A program made the translations under genes and the position numbers. From the NCBI GenBank assembly GCA_000467715.1, contig AJFK01000039.1:1-30227 (forward strand): a stretch of DNA of 30,227 bases, written 5' to 3'. Below, in pieces: positions 20,349 through 29,756 of this stretch; position 1 is the stretch's first letter; every line of letters begins with the position of its first letter. Below the pieces are notes generated by a model. It was not told where the DNA came from. It saw only the letters and a program-made list of their open reading frames with translations, and did not search any database. The DNA is from Hysterium pulicare CBS 123377. Lineage: Eukaryota; Ascomycota; Dothideomycetes; Hysteriales; Hysteriaceae.

Positions 20349-21281
20349 ATGGCCTCCCCCAAGGCAGACGAGAAAAAATATCGAAAGCACTTCATCCCAC
20401 TGGAATCAAATCCCGAACTATTCACAGAACTGATCCACAAGCTTGGAGTGTCTTCGTCTCTGTGTTTCCAAGATGTTCTATCACTGGATGATCCTGACCT
20501 GTTGTCGTTCATACCACGTCCGGTACATGCGCTGATACTCGTGGGTCCGGCCACGGAACTCTATGATAAGCATATAGCAGAAGTCGACGCCAAAGCCAAG
20601 GATTATCAAGACAGCGGGGACTCAGAGGATGTTATGTTCTTCAAGCAGACCATCTACAATGCTTGTGGGCTTTATGGTATTCTGCATGCTGTATGTAACG
20701 GATATGCTAGGGATCACATTGGTAGGTTTCAAGTCCGATGCTACTTTCCCTATTACCTTCAGCATAGCAACTTGCTTTAGCGCCTTACACCGAGCCTAAG
20801 TCGGCTTTGTAGGCTAGTGGTAAAGAAGGTGATAGACGCAGACCCATTCTCTGAAATCGACAATCCATGTGCATCATGGCCGTGGCTTACTCCTTACTGA
20901 TTGTACGTAGCTCCAAGTTCCACCCTCGCGAAACTTGTCGATGCTTCCTCACCTCTTGATCAAGAAGGACGAGCGATGGTTCTAGAGAACAGTGAGGCTC
21001 TGGAGTCAGCATATGCCTCGATTTCAACACGAGGTGATACTCAAGCTCCCGAAAGCCCCGAAGATGAAGTCGATTTCCACTACGTCTGCTTCGTGAAATC
21101 GCATAAGAACAACCATCTGTATCAATTGGACGGCGACCGAAAGCGCCCAATCGACTTAGGGGAGCTGGGCAGTGAGAATGATGCACTGTCTGAGCCGTTT
21201 CTGAAAGTCATTAGAGACTGCATAGCGAGGGAGGATGGCAAAAATGTCAACTTCAACTTAATGGCTTTGATATCAGATTAG
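20349..21281 (+). CDS. Ubiquitin C-terminal hydrolase (UCH, peptidase family C12)
   Basis: Two exons, 20349-20721 and 20911-21281, encode 247 residues, close to UCHL3 and yeast Yuh1 (about 230). The 189-nt intron (GTAGGT ... GTAG) is phase 1; joining G to CT gives Ala125 and continuous family sequence (YARDHIAPSSTLAKLV). ATG 20349 has a good context (ACCATGG). Catalytic residues are visible: oxyanion Gln100 and nucleophile Cys106 (FKQTIYNACGLYGILHA), His181 (VDFHYVCFV) and Asp198 (LYQLDGDRKRPIDLG). His-Asp spacing is 17 rather than 15 as in UCHL3, because of a short insertion (KSHKNN). The N-terminal FIPLESNPELFTELIHKLGV also fits the family. The enzyme frees ubiquitin from small C-terminal adducts and precursors in cytosol or nucleus. 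Confidence 0.95.
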
Positions 21282-22254
21282 TGACCAGATGGAGAAGAGA
21301 CAAGGAATAGGCCTGTCGCCTAGTAGTCGAATCTGAATGTACACTGGCGAGTCCACTTGTATATTAGCCACAACTCAAAGTAGAAACAAGGCAACCATGG
21401 CGACAAAATTCGCGACAGCGAAAGGGTTTTGTTGCATATCGGGAAGGTCCTTTAACCATGCGGAAAGAGGCGAATGGCATATAGCAATATCAACCGAGCC
21501 CTCCTCTAAGCACAGAGTGTACACCTCGTCCATGTGAGGGATATGTAGGTGCGCAAGGAGTCACACTCTTTGTAGGAATCTCCAAAGAGCAAGAAGTGTG
21601 AACTATGAAGGCCCTGAATTTGATCTTGCAATAAGACGCACTTCGAGTGCGCAAAACAACCATACATCCCAGCCCCACGCAAGACGCGAGGGACTGAGAC
21701 GCTCTTCAAAGAAGGACTTCTGAGGATTTCCCGGAGGATAAGTGGCTGTTTTTTGAAGTTGCGGATACATATGACTTATTCTCGGTGGTATGATAGAATG
21801 ATAGAGTGATATGTGTAACTCCTTGAAAACTCCCAAGCTCTCTTCTCCGCGATAAATTACAATATGTTGCCGGGTGATAAATGCTGTCGAATTCAAAGTA
21901 TCAGGGGATGAAAATCTACAATTAGGATTTGCGTTAATGTGAACAGGCGGACTACTCCAGAAGGCTTAGCAATCCTAGATATGGAGAGGGAGAGGTGACG
22001 ACGGCCCACTCACTCGTTGTCCTACATGGATTTGGTGGTGAAGAAATTTGACGGGTGCAAAGAGTGAAGTCGGATTATGTCATCTAGCGTGTCTTGGCGC
22101 CGAGTTCCGAACTTCATGGAGGATTGACTGCGCCTTTCCTCGACTCAACACCAAACTCTCCGTCAACAACTTCTTCACGTTCCCGTTGCTTTTTTCGTGT
22201 CCATCGCGCCACGAACTTTGCTAATCATCATCGCGTAGCGTGGCGCCTCTCACC
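21282..22254. other. Intergenic, no gene recognised
   Basis: A 973-bp gap with the UCH 3' flank and the promoter of the BuGZ-like gene. Short frames at 21337-21537 (plus) and 21490-21896 (minus) lack known motifs. No RNA gene is seen. Confidence 0.55.
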
Positions 22255-23911
22255 ATGACGAAGAAGAAGAAGAATTACCCAGATCTGCAGGAGAAACTCG
22301 ACCGACCATGGTGCTACTACTGCGAACGCGATTTCGACGACCTCAAGATTCTCATCTCCCACCAAAAAGCCAAGCACTTCAAGTGTGAGCGTTGCGGGCG
22401 TCGTCTCAATACTGCTGGAGGTAAGTTCGAACCATCGTCGAGTCTAGCTTCTTACGTTACGCCTCAATAAGTTGACCAATACTTTCACAGGTCTAAGTGT
22501 TCATATGAACCAAGTTCATAAGGAAACGTTGTCTGCTGTGGACAATGCCAACCCGGGCCGGCAGAGCTTGGATATCGAAATTTTCGGCATAGAAGGCATC
22601 CCTGCTGAGATCGCCGAGGCACACAAGAATCAGGTGTTGCAGCAGCACTTTGCTGAAGAGCAGGAACGGGCAAGGATTACAGGCAATCCTGTGCGTAGCG
22701 CAGGCTCCGGCAATCCTCCACAATCTAAGAAGCCTAAAACGGAGAATACTTCCGATCTCAAAAAGCGTTTGGCGGAACACAAGGCGAGGAAAGCTGCCAT
22801 GGAAGCTGGTGCCACCAGTAGTGGAGATGCCACTCCATTGAGCGCTGGTCGGCAAAGTCCTGCGGTCGGTCAGAGCCCAGGTGGATTTGTAGGTTACCCA
22901 TTTCCTTTCATGCAATCAATGGACGGTCTCAGAAACCTATCTGAGCTTGGCACTCTTCGGTCCTATCAAACATTACCGACGACTCTGCCTACGGCGTATG
23001 CGCCGTCTCAAGTAAGGACTTCCAACGGAAGCACTTTCTGGTCGGACAGAAGCCTGTCGCGGAATGCCGGGTTTCCGAATACCTTTGTTAACAACAATCA
23101 GCCTCCAGCCGGTTCTCCTCCCTTCGCGGCACACCAGCAAGCTTTCGGCGCTCCGCAATCAAGCCCGCAGCCACCGTTCTCTCAGCCTTATGTACAGCCG
23201 CCTGGCCAACCACCGTTCTCACAACCACCGTTCGGTCAACCACACCTTGCACCCGGCTTCGGGCCCCTTCCAGGTCAACCATTTCTCTCAGCTGGTGCAA
23301 CGTTCCTTCCAGGCCAACAATTTTCCCCTGGTCCTTCACCCTATCAGCCTCCATTCCCGAGCGCTCCTCCCCGCCAATTCGGAGCTGGGTCTCCTCCAAT
23401 TCCTCCGCCTTACGGACAGCAGTATCCGCCACCAAGCAACACACCACCTATGAATGGATCTATTCCTCAGAGACAGGGCAGTTTACCCGCTCCTCCAGGC
23501 CTTCCACAACGCCCGTCATTTGGAGCACCGCATGTGAACCAGTTTCAAATGCAACAAATGCATCAAGGCCATGTTCCTCCCCCCGGTACAGCACAGTCTC
23601 CATCAAACGGACATGGCCAAGAATTGTCTAGTTCTGTTATTGCAGCGTCTGTGGAGGAGCTCATATCCGACGCCAGAGGTGCTGCGCTAGCACCAACACA
23701 ATCTCCTGCGCCTCCAACACCTGCACCGACCTCGAAGCCGCCTAAGAAGGAGAAGGAAAGGAACATCAAGCTTATTTACTTCGACGAGTCTCTTAGCCCG
23801 GAGGAAAAAATGTCAAAGTTGTCCAGGTATGCATTCGTCCCAGAACACAAAGATAAAACTGTATTGGGAGTTCCGGATGAAGGTGCTGTCACTGGAACAG
23901 TTGACGAATAA
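22255..23911 (+). CDS. BuGZ/ZNF207-like C2H2 zinc-finger protein
   Basis: Two exons, 22255-22420 and 22491-23911, encode 528 residues. The 70-nt intron has donor GTAAGT and acceptor TTCACAG, and is phase 1 within a Gly codon. ATG 22255 ([18 protein letters not shown]) is chosen; the open frame above it lacks another ATG. Two C2H2 fingers sit at the N-terminus: Cys20/Cys23/His36/His41 ([26 protein letters not shown]) and Cys44/Cys47/His60/His65 ([21 protein letters not shown]), matching the BuGZ/ZNF207 pattern. [18 protein letters not shown] helix follows, then about 250 residues of Pro/Gln/Phe-rich low complexity with repeats such as [12 protein letters not shown]. The C-terminus has [20 protein letters not shown], which may correspond to the Bub3-binding (GLEBS) segment of animal BuGZ; that is inference. 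In animals BuGZ acts with Bub3 at kinetochores and spindles and in splicing. Confidence 0.85.
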
Positions 23912-25365
23912 GCAATACCGCGCCTCCACGACCAACTTTACTACCGCAGATTCACACGTCTACCCATGGCAATCATAGCAGGGATCGGGATCGGACTGGT
24001 GTTCTGGTATAGGTTCAATCACTCTTGACGCTTTATCGTCGGTGAGTGAACATGTCGGTTTCTCTTTTCTTTTGGTCCTACTTTAAGGCCCTTATTCATG
24101 CAACAAGCTGATAGCTGGGATAAGAGAGGTTTATCTTTCCTCCCTTTTACCAAGCATACAAGTTTCACCCTTAATGTAAGTCAACAATACGGTTGGTCTT
24201 TTTTCATTACATAGCTGCTCTGAATAATGCTTGCCATGCAAGTCAGTGGACATGGATTGATATGGATTGATATGTCGTAAGTCGTGACTTAACTTGTGGC
24301 CTCTAAATTGAAGTCTTTTCCTCACATCCCAAATCAGGACGACGTGTAGTCTAAATCAAGTGGGAGTACTCATGGTGGGAAAATCCATCTGAAGCCTATC
24401 GCAGAACTTGAATGACTCCGTGTTCCGGCAAGGACCTTGGTATGTGTAGGCATACATATGTTCCGCACCGACTATGTCACCGGTTACTGGAAGCCTAGGC
24501 TCTCCTGACCCCAAACCCAGCCTTCAAATTTCAGCTTGGATTATTGCATGGTTTTCATAATTTACATAATTGCATCCCATTCTCCACACGCGCTTAGTGT
24601 GCCTGATGTTCCTTGGTAAGCATATCTGAAAGTCATTTTTGAATTTCAATTAAAGATAGCATTTATAGCTTCTGAATGCCTCGAATCACTAATTGCAAGT
24701 ATGTCACACCTCGGGCACCTCTTTTTATATTGGTCTGGGTCGAATTACTAGCATTTTCAAGAAACTGAGCTGTTTCACTTCCGGTAAAAGAGCAGACTTG
24801 TTATATTCACTCTTGTGGTCCCTGAGCCTTAACGCACACCGCTTTATGTAGAATTACAACCATTCAACGCTCGACTATTCTTTCTACCGCAGTACCAACA
24901 TCCGTGGGAGACACGGTTTATTCGGCTTGAAATAAGATAGCTAACGTTGAGGAGAAATATTTTGCTCCTTCAAATTGACTCAGTTGTTTGGCCTCTTCAT
25001 CACGACGCGCGTTGACAACTAAACTTTCTACACAACCCCAAGCCACTTCTACGAGTGGGCGCTGGATGTTTCGTCTCCAGTTCGCCTACCCGCGTCTGTG
25101 GTCCTATATGCAGTCATACCAGACCGCAAGGCCTCACGCAAAGCCGCTTGTGTCGAACGATATCCACCGACCCGAAAATTGATTTCCGTGCCCTTGAGCA
25201 GAAGCATGAGTCGCATCAGGGTCTTGGAAGAATGAGGATCCAGGAAGAGCAAAACAAAATCGGCCTCTTAGAGCGGTTCTACTCCATATGGACTACATTC
25301 GCGATCGTACTTTATTGGGGACGTTTGAGTGGCTACTGCATTCCGCAAATCCAGTTGCGGATATT
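23912..25365. other. Intergenic, about 1.4 kb
   Basis: Contains the 3' flank of the BuGZ-like gene and AT-rich DNA around 24540-24680. A perfect tandem 10-mer (ATGGATTGAT twice) lies at 24252-24271. From about 25050 on, frames become more protein-like; KIDFRALEQKHESHQGLGR at about 25178-25235 loosely recalls a synthetase N-terminus and could belong to the decayed gene that follows, but this is weak. Confidence 0.4.
24252..24271. repeat. Tandem 10-bp direct repeat
   Basis: ATGGATTGAT occurs twice in direct succession. Short and probably without function. Confidence 0.6.
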
Positions 25366-26184
25366 AAGAGCACTAAGACAAGGATGCTTAAACATGATAT
25401 TGGGAACCTCGAAGAGTACACCAAGAAGTATGGAAAAGACATTGTCCGAACCCCCGCCATCTTCAGTCAATCCGCTGCCGAGCGTTGTATCGAAACTTGG
25501 CTTGACTTCCTGGTCGATTCGATTCAATCATACGTCCATACACCCCCAAGCGCACCGAGGCGCCCCAAAAACATGGATGAGGATACTTGTGCTCTTTGGC
25601 TCTCAGCGCAAGAGGCCCTTATATCCATGACTCGCAAGTCGAAAGTATTTGAGTCCGCTCTCAGCCAAGTCACATCTCACAAACCTCGCTGCGTCGATCA
25701 TTTACTGTGGAGATTTGTCCCCGCTAGGTGGTGGTCTTTTAGCTGATGTCCATTATCATTCGATGCAGATACTGCTCTTGCTCCTTACTCCTGTCGCCCC
25801 GTCGTTCGCGGAAGAGTGTTGGAAGGCCTTACACTACGGCACCGAAGAATGGAGAAACATGGACGACGGTGTGAGAGATGCGGACGGCAGGGAAAATGAA
25901 GAAGCTGCTGTGGAGATGTCTAGTGCGTACTATACAAAGACCTTGAGGATTTCGGGTACCAAGATCTTGCCAGACAAAGCGACCCCGATACATTATCATC
26001 TGTCTTTGCCATGCCATTTCCGGTTCTAGTGTTACGGGAGGACATGCGGCTTTTGAAGACTAAGTCGGCGAAGTCGATTGTTAGGCGCAAAGCTAGGAAT
26101 GAAATGAAGCGCGATAGTCGCCAATGGGAGGATGTTCTTGCTGATAAATCGAAGGATGAACAGGCAGTAGAACAGCGGTCCTAA
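25366..26184 (+). pseudogene. Decayed leucyl-tRNA synthetase fragment, mitochondrial type
   Basis: The translated pieces match the C-terminal third of class I leucyl-tRNA synthetases in order but sit in different frames. In the first frame EEYTKKYGKDIVRTPAIFSQ corresponds to the KYGADATR-H-LFQAP block that follows KMSKS in the family, and LWLSAQEALISMTRKSK to the start of the anticodon-binding domain. After a frameshift near 25655-25675 the next frame reads SHLTNLAASII, then VHYHSMQILLLLLTPVAPSF and FAEECWKALHYG, the hallmark APVAPAFAEECW segment. It returns to the first frame by 25999 with SVFAMPFPV. KMSKS itself is not recognisable and no HIGH motif or editing domain is found nearby. The gene is therefore truncated at its 5' end and frameshifted. 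A functional copy is presumably elsewhere. Confidence 0.65.
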
Positions 26185-26494
26185 AGCTGTTCGGAGCCAC
26201 TATTAATCTGAATTTCATGGTCCGCCTGGAAGTTTATGCAAATAAGAAGTTCTCATGATAAAGTTCATTTCTGGAGTCATGTTGAAAGACAATATAGCGG
26301 GGATCCACAAGTCATTTATACAGCACAAATGGAATATCAAAGATTCTTTTATCCAGCAGACACTCAACCATAATGAAATAATACACATATATTTCACAGA
26401 TAATTTCTAAGAGCACAAGATCAGCTATGCAAATGCTCAGTTAAAGCCATTCCCAAATCCAGCCAAAACACCTTCCAAATACTACCAAAAGCTT
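26185..26494. other. Short intergenic region
   Basis: A 310-bp AT-rich gap between the synthetase remnant and the 3' end of the GH76 gene. It would hold the GH76 3' UTR. No other feature is seen. Confidence 0.6.
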
Positions 26495-28513
26495 TTACTC
26501 GTCGCTCGTATACATATGCACGAATTCCCACATAGCTCTCACGACCGCAACTCCACCACCCTGCGTCTCCACGGTCCTGCCGCGGCCTCTATCATTCAGG
26601 TCTCCACCTCTTCTTTCTCCCACATTGTTCCTAGGTAGTGGCGACGTTCGCATGTTGTCATATCTGTATTCATCTTCGCCGTTCGCCAACGTGGTAAGTG
26701 GTTCGAATGCGTCGCCAGCCGGGGAGTTTCTATAATCTTCTGCACCCTTCGGCAAGACGGGTGCTTCTCCCTTAGAAATCTTATCTTGCCGCTCCTGATT
26801 GTCCGCTCCAGCTTCTACACCCCACCACGTACCGAATCGACCCCGCTCATCCCTCGTGCTCAGTGCCGCTTGAGCGTTATGTACCACCCAAGGAGCGTAC
26901 TCTTTACAGCTTTGGCGGTGCAGCATAGCTGCCTCGCGGCTTGCGCCGTGCGTCTTACCCGGAACCTGCGCTGTGAGCGGTAGGGGCGTGCAGAAGCGGA
27001 TCAGATGGTGGAAGAAGATGCCTTTGAAGGTCTGGCCATTTTGCGAGCAGGTGCCTGAAGGATCGCATATTTCTGTTAAGATGCCATTGGAGCCAAGACC
27101 GGACCAATCAGGCAAGACGGTTATGGGTTGTTGCGAGAGGTCGTCGAAGTCCCTTCGCTCGAGGGTGATATCTGAGAAGGATACTGGGGTTAGGGTGGGA
27201 TCTTCCCAGCCTGTGGCTCGGATGACGTTCCGCACAAGCTCGTGCCCGTCATTGAGATAGGAAAGATTGCCTGTTCCTTCCCATAGCCCGCGCAGACCGG
27301 AGAGCAGGACACCTTGATTGTAGGTATATACCATTTCGTTTCTTACATCGCATTTGTTTGTCGATTGGTTTGTGCCATAGTCGCGGATGTGGAACCCATC
27401 GACATAGAGGCCTTTGTCATTGGTCATACCAGAGTTCTTGAGCCAATTGTATCCATTGATAGCAGACTGTAGGTATATCGGGTCGTGTGGGACAGCGGGG
27501 CCATAGGGCGAGTCACAGTGGCCATCACCTTCCTCGGATAGAGTATGGTAGTCGGTATTGTTTTGTCCGTCTTTGCCAGACATAAAAGGTGAACAATTCT
27601 TGTCGCCTGGGAAGTGGAGGTACATGCCTACGCTCGCGGCGATCCACAATTCATTTGTAATAGCATTCTTGTAGGGTAGCCTGGTATGCGGGTTCCAATT
27701 CATGCCACCTCCGCAAATATCCCAGTCCCAACCTTTGCTCGCAAGATCGTAGAAGACTCGGGCACGATGTGCGAAGGCTGAGGTGAATTGCTTGCCATAC
27801 CATTTCCCTCCGCCGGTGGACTCGTGGGTCTGAGGGTAGTGAAGCTCATCGTGTTCGTTGATGAAGTGAATGTTCTCGAGCCAGCCAAGAACGACCCACA
27901 ACATGTCATCGTAAGCTTGAGTACGAATTGCAAAATGGTCTTCCCCAAAAAAGTACGTGATTGCTTGCGAGAAGTATTTGTTGATCTCATTCTCGATCCT
28001 CTGCCCTTCCAAACTCAACTCTTGATCTTGCCCATCCACCCTAGGATTGTGGTCTGCCGAGAGCGTGCCTGGCATTATGTAGCTCAGCGATCGAGTGAGC
28101 GAGTATAGAGCGCCGGAGACATGCGTTCCCATAACTGCAGCAGTCCAATCTATGGCATCTGGCCACTTTCCAAGCCAAATCTTGAAGAAGTTATTCTGCA
28201 TTGTTTCGAGCGCATGGTGGAGTTCTTCGAGGGAGTTTAAAGGAAGTTCGAACTTTGATATGACCGTTTCTGATGGTTCTTCGAGGCGGAATACAGCTTG
28301 GTTATCAGGCCGAAAGGCGTCTTGAAGTTGTAAATGCTCTGTCGTGCTTTGCGTTTGCGTTTGCTCATTCCGCAGACTTGGTGCTGGTATTGCCTTTGCT
28401 GGTTCGGGTCGAATTGCGGTTTGACTGGACACATAGACCAGCGAAAAGAGTGTTACAAGCAGTAACATGCATGGCCGGAGTATGTGCCGGCCTAGATATG
28501 TCCGTAAAATCAT
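26495..28513 (-). CDS. Secreted glycoside hydrolase family 76 (alpha-1,6-mannanase-like)
   Basis: Single exon of 672 residues, ATG 28513. An N-terminal hydrophobic stretch (PCMLLLVTLFSLVYVSSQ, about residues 14-31) looks like a signal peptide. The GH76 core spans about residues 110-440: YDDMLWVVLGWLENIHF carries the paired aspartates (Asp202-Asp203) that are catalytic in this family, and GWDWDICGGGMNWNP followed by LPYKNAITNELWIAASVGMY is the conserved active-site region. YTYNQGVLLSGLRGLWEGTG also fits. GH76 enzymes act on alpha-1,6-mannan; fungal Dfg5/Dcw1 members work in cell-wall assembly. No C-terminal hydrophobic tail for a GPI anchor is seen, so secretion rather than anchoring is likely. 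It is longer than usual (about 450-500) because of a Gln-rich N-terminal segment and a C-terminal extension with a polar linker. Confidence 0.9.
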   Translation of the reverse strand: MILRTYLGRHILRPCMLLLVTLFSLVYVSSQTAIRPEPAKAIPAPSLRNEQTQTQSTTEHLQLQDAFRPDNQAVFRLEEPSETVISKFELPLNSLEELHHALETMQNNFFKIWLGKWPDAIDWTAAVMGTHVSGALYSLTRSLSYIMPGTLSADHNPRVDGQDQELSLEGQRIENEINKYFSQAITYFFGEDHFAIRTQAYDDMLWVVLGWLENIHFINEHDELHYPQTHESTGGGKWYGKQFTSAFAHRARVFYDLASKGWDWDICGGGMNWNPHTRLPYKNAITNELWIAASVGMYLHFPGDKNCSPFMSGKDGQNNTDYHTLSEEGDGHCDSPYGPAVPHDPIYLQSAINGYNWLKNSGMTNDKGLYVDGFHIRDYGTNQSTNKCDVRNEMVYTYNQGVLLSGLRGLWEGTGNLSYLNDGHELVRNVIRATGWEDPTLTPVSFSDITLERRDFDDLSQQPITVLPDWSGLGSNGILTEICDPSGTCSQNGQTFKGIFFHHLIRFCTPLPLTAQVPGKTHGASREAAMLHRQSCKEYAPWVVHNAQAALSTRDERGRFGTWWGVEAGADNQERQDKISKGEAPVLPKGAEDYRNSPAGDAFEPLTTLANGEDEYRYDNMRTSPLPRNNVGERRGGDLNDRGRGRTVETQGGGVAVVRAMWEFVHMYTSDE

Positions 28514-28605
28514 CTTTGCGCGTGTAGATGGGTTTCTTCACAAGCTGGTAATGGCGGAAGGTGGGAGAAAACCCGTGCCCTCTAAGAGAACGGGAACACG
28601 ATTCG

Positions 28606-28617
28606 TTATATATAAAA
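28606..28617 (-). promoter_or_regulatory. TATA-like element of the GH76 gene
   Basis: Read on the minus strand this is TTTTATATATAA, about 95 nt upstream of the GH76 ATG at 28513. Strong TATA form at a plausible distance; no experimental evidence. Confidence 0.5.
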
Positions 28618-28803
28618 CATGAGGGCAAAAAGAGAAAGCTTTCTCGTCCCAAAAGAACAGAGCAATTGAGAGCGCTGGAAGAAGTATGAAGGATGACGGT
28701 GCTCAGGCAAGGCAGGAAGAACCATTGGATTTAAGGTTTAGTTTCTTGCAGTGCACGTGCGGTTCCTGCGGCTGAATCTACCCCGCATCTTTCCCACATG
28801 TCT

Positions 28804-28840
28804 ACCCCCTACCCTACCCCTAGGGGGAAGGGGAATGGGG
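28804..28840. promoter_or_regulatory. C-run/G-run inverted repeat with STRE-like cores
   Basis: Three C-runs (CCCCCTACCCTACCCC) are followed at once by three G-runs (GGGGGAAGGGGAATGGGG), forming an imperfect inverted repeat centred on CCCCTAGGGG. AGGGG/CCCCT cores resemble yeast stress-response elements. It lies about 290 bp upstream of the GH76 ATG and just beyond the tRNA terminator, so it may serve the GH76 promoter. Role inferred. Confidence 0.35.
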
Positions 28841-28846
28841 AATCGC

Positions 28847-28853
28847 AAAAAAA
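28847..28853 (-). terminator. RNA polymerase III terminator (T7) of the tRNA-Leu gene
   Basis: Seven T residues on the minus strand, 11 nt downstream of the discriminator base at 28865. No T-run longer than four occurs inside the split gene, including both introns, so this is the first competent terminator. Confidence 0.75.
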
Positions 28854-28879
28854 GATATTTATGTTGACAAGAGTGGGAT

Positions 28880-28936
28880 CTTCAACTGTATGTCAGTTGA
28901 TTGTCATTTGAAACACCACAGATACTGGGAACTTAC
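28880..28936 (-). other. tRNA intron 2 (T-loop), spliceosomal-like
   Basis: 57 nt inserted in the T-loop after TTCGA. It begins with consensus donor GTAAGT and has CAACTGACA as likely branch site. The end that rebuilds the T-arm is TTGAAG (28880); the preceding TACAG at 28886 would leave six extra bases in the T-loop. A one- or two-base shift also yields a valid T-loop (TTCGAGT), but without GT-AG ends. Confidence 0.7.
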
Positions 28937-28979
28937 TCGAACCCACGCATCTTTCGATACTAGCACCTGAAGCTAGCGC

Positions 28980-29037
28980 CTGTTGACTGGTTAGTATAAA
29001 ATTATAGGATGAATACAATTAAATACGGCTGACTAAC
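28980..29037 (-). other. tRNA intron 1 (D-stem), spliceosomal-like
   Basis: 58 nt inserted between bases of the 3' strand of the D-stem. It begins GTTAGT after AAG, contains TACTAAC near the 3' end (consensus branch site) and ends CAACAG. A one-base shift would give the same product, but only this placement obeys GT-AG. GTTAGT and ACTAAC are also exactly complementary, so the intron could fold on itself. Confidence 0.75.
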
Positions 29038-29756
29038 CTTGGACCGCTCGGCCATCTTGCCTGCATTTCAAGACTCTCTGTCTTAAAATTAATATATTGG
29101 TGGTTGCGCATATGGTGAAAACGTTTTGAGGCCATCTCGGAACGAGGTGGGGATCAGACGGCTGATAACCGGGCAGAAATGGATTAGCGAACCAGAGTAT
29201 GCAAGTGCGGGGCTAGCCGGACCGGAAAATCAACCGATACCTCGTGGCACGCGTAGTAACGTGAACTTCTTACGGAGAGGTTGAGATGGGATGGGGCACT
29301 GGGAAAGGGGGCGGCCATTCTATCATGATGCTAGAGGAGGTTCTTTCTTCCGCTCATTCTCATTGGATCTGAAAATGAGACTTCGCGAATAACATCAATC
29401 GTGGAAAGGAATGCCGAGAATAAAGGCTTTCATAAAGTTGAGACCCGACGTAAGAGGGCATATATATTAAGGTGTCATTATTGGATCAGTTATAAAAACT
29501 ATGCTCCGCTGGCTTGGCAGATAGAGCCAATTGCTTCTCTTTACTCGACTCCAGAGGCTGTCTGATCCCACGTCCAGGATATATATATCTAAGTCTGATT
29601 GGACTCCCTAGGTTATATGACTATCTACTTCTCTTCGGAGTGTAGATTCGTTGAGCGTATATAGCATTACTCAATCGAATGGCTGAGTGCACGTACTGAC
29701 TTAGTTCCCAATTGGATCAGTGGTTGAGTATCTAATGCATAAGAGTTTTGCTAGTC

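Larger units (their letters stand above)
28865..29061 (-). tRNA. tRNA-Leu(CAG), split by two ectopic introns
   Basis: Three exons on the minus strand, 29061-29038 (24 nt), 28979-28937 (43 nt) and 28879-28865 (15 nt), join to an 82-nt class II tRNA. The acceptor stem pairs GGCAAGA with TCTTGTC (one G-T wobble). The D-arm is GCC ... GGC with GAGCGGTCCAA as loop. The anticodon stem CTAGC/GCTAG holds loop TTCAGGT, anticodon CAG, with T33 and G37. The variable arm has ATC-GAAA-GAT, and the T-arm is GTGGG-TTCGAAT-CCCAC with discriminator A. Every stem closes only after removal of 29037-28980 and 28936-28880. The A box TGGCCGAGCGG is intact in exon 1; the B box begins GGTTCGA but is cut by intron 2. 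A T7 terminator follows. Nothing interrupts position 37/38, where eukaryotic nuclear tRNA introns normally lie. Confidence 0.85.

Noticed and set aside
22973-23453. Frames antisense to or overlapping the BuGZ-like proline-rich region
   Set aside because: Explained by the repeated, GC-rich codons of the real gene.
28865-29061. Reading the tRNA-Leu as an ordinary pseudogene
   Set aside because: All stems are perfect apart from one G-T pair once two GT-AG inserts are removed, and a clean T7 terminator follows; random decay would not leave this. Loss of function through failed splicing is still possible.
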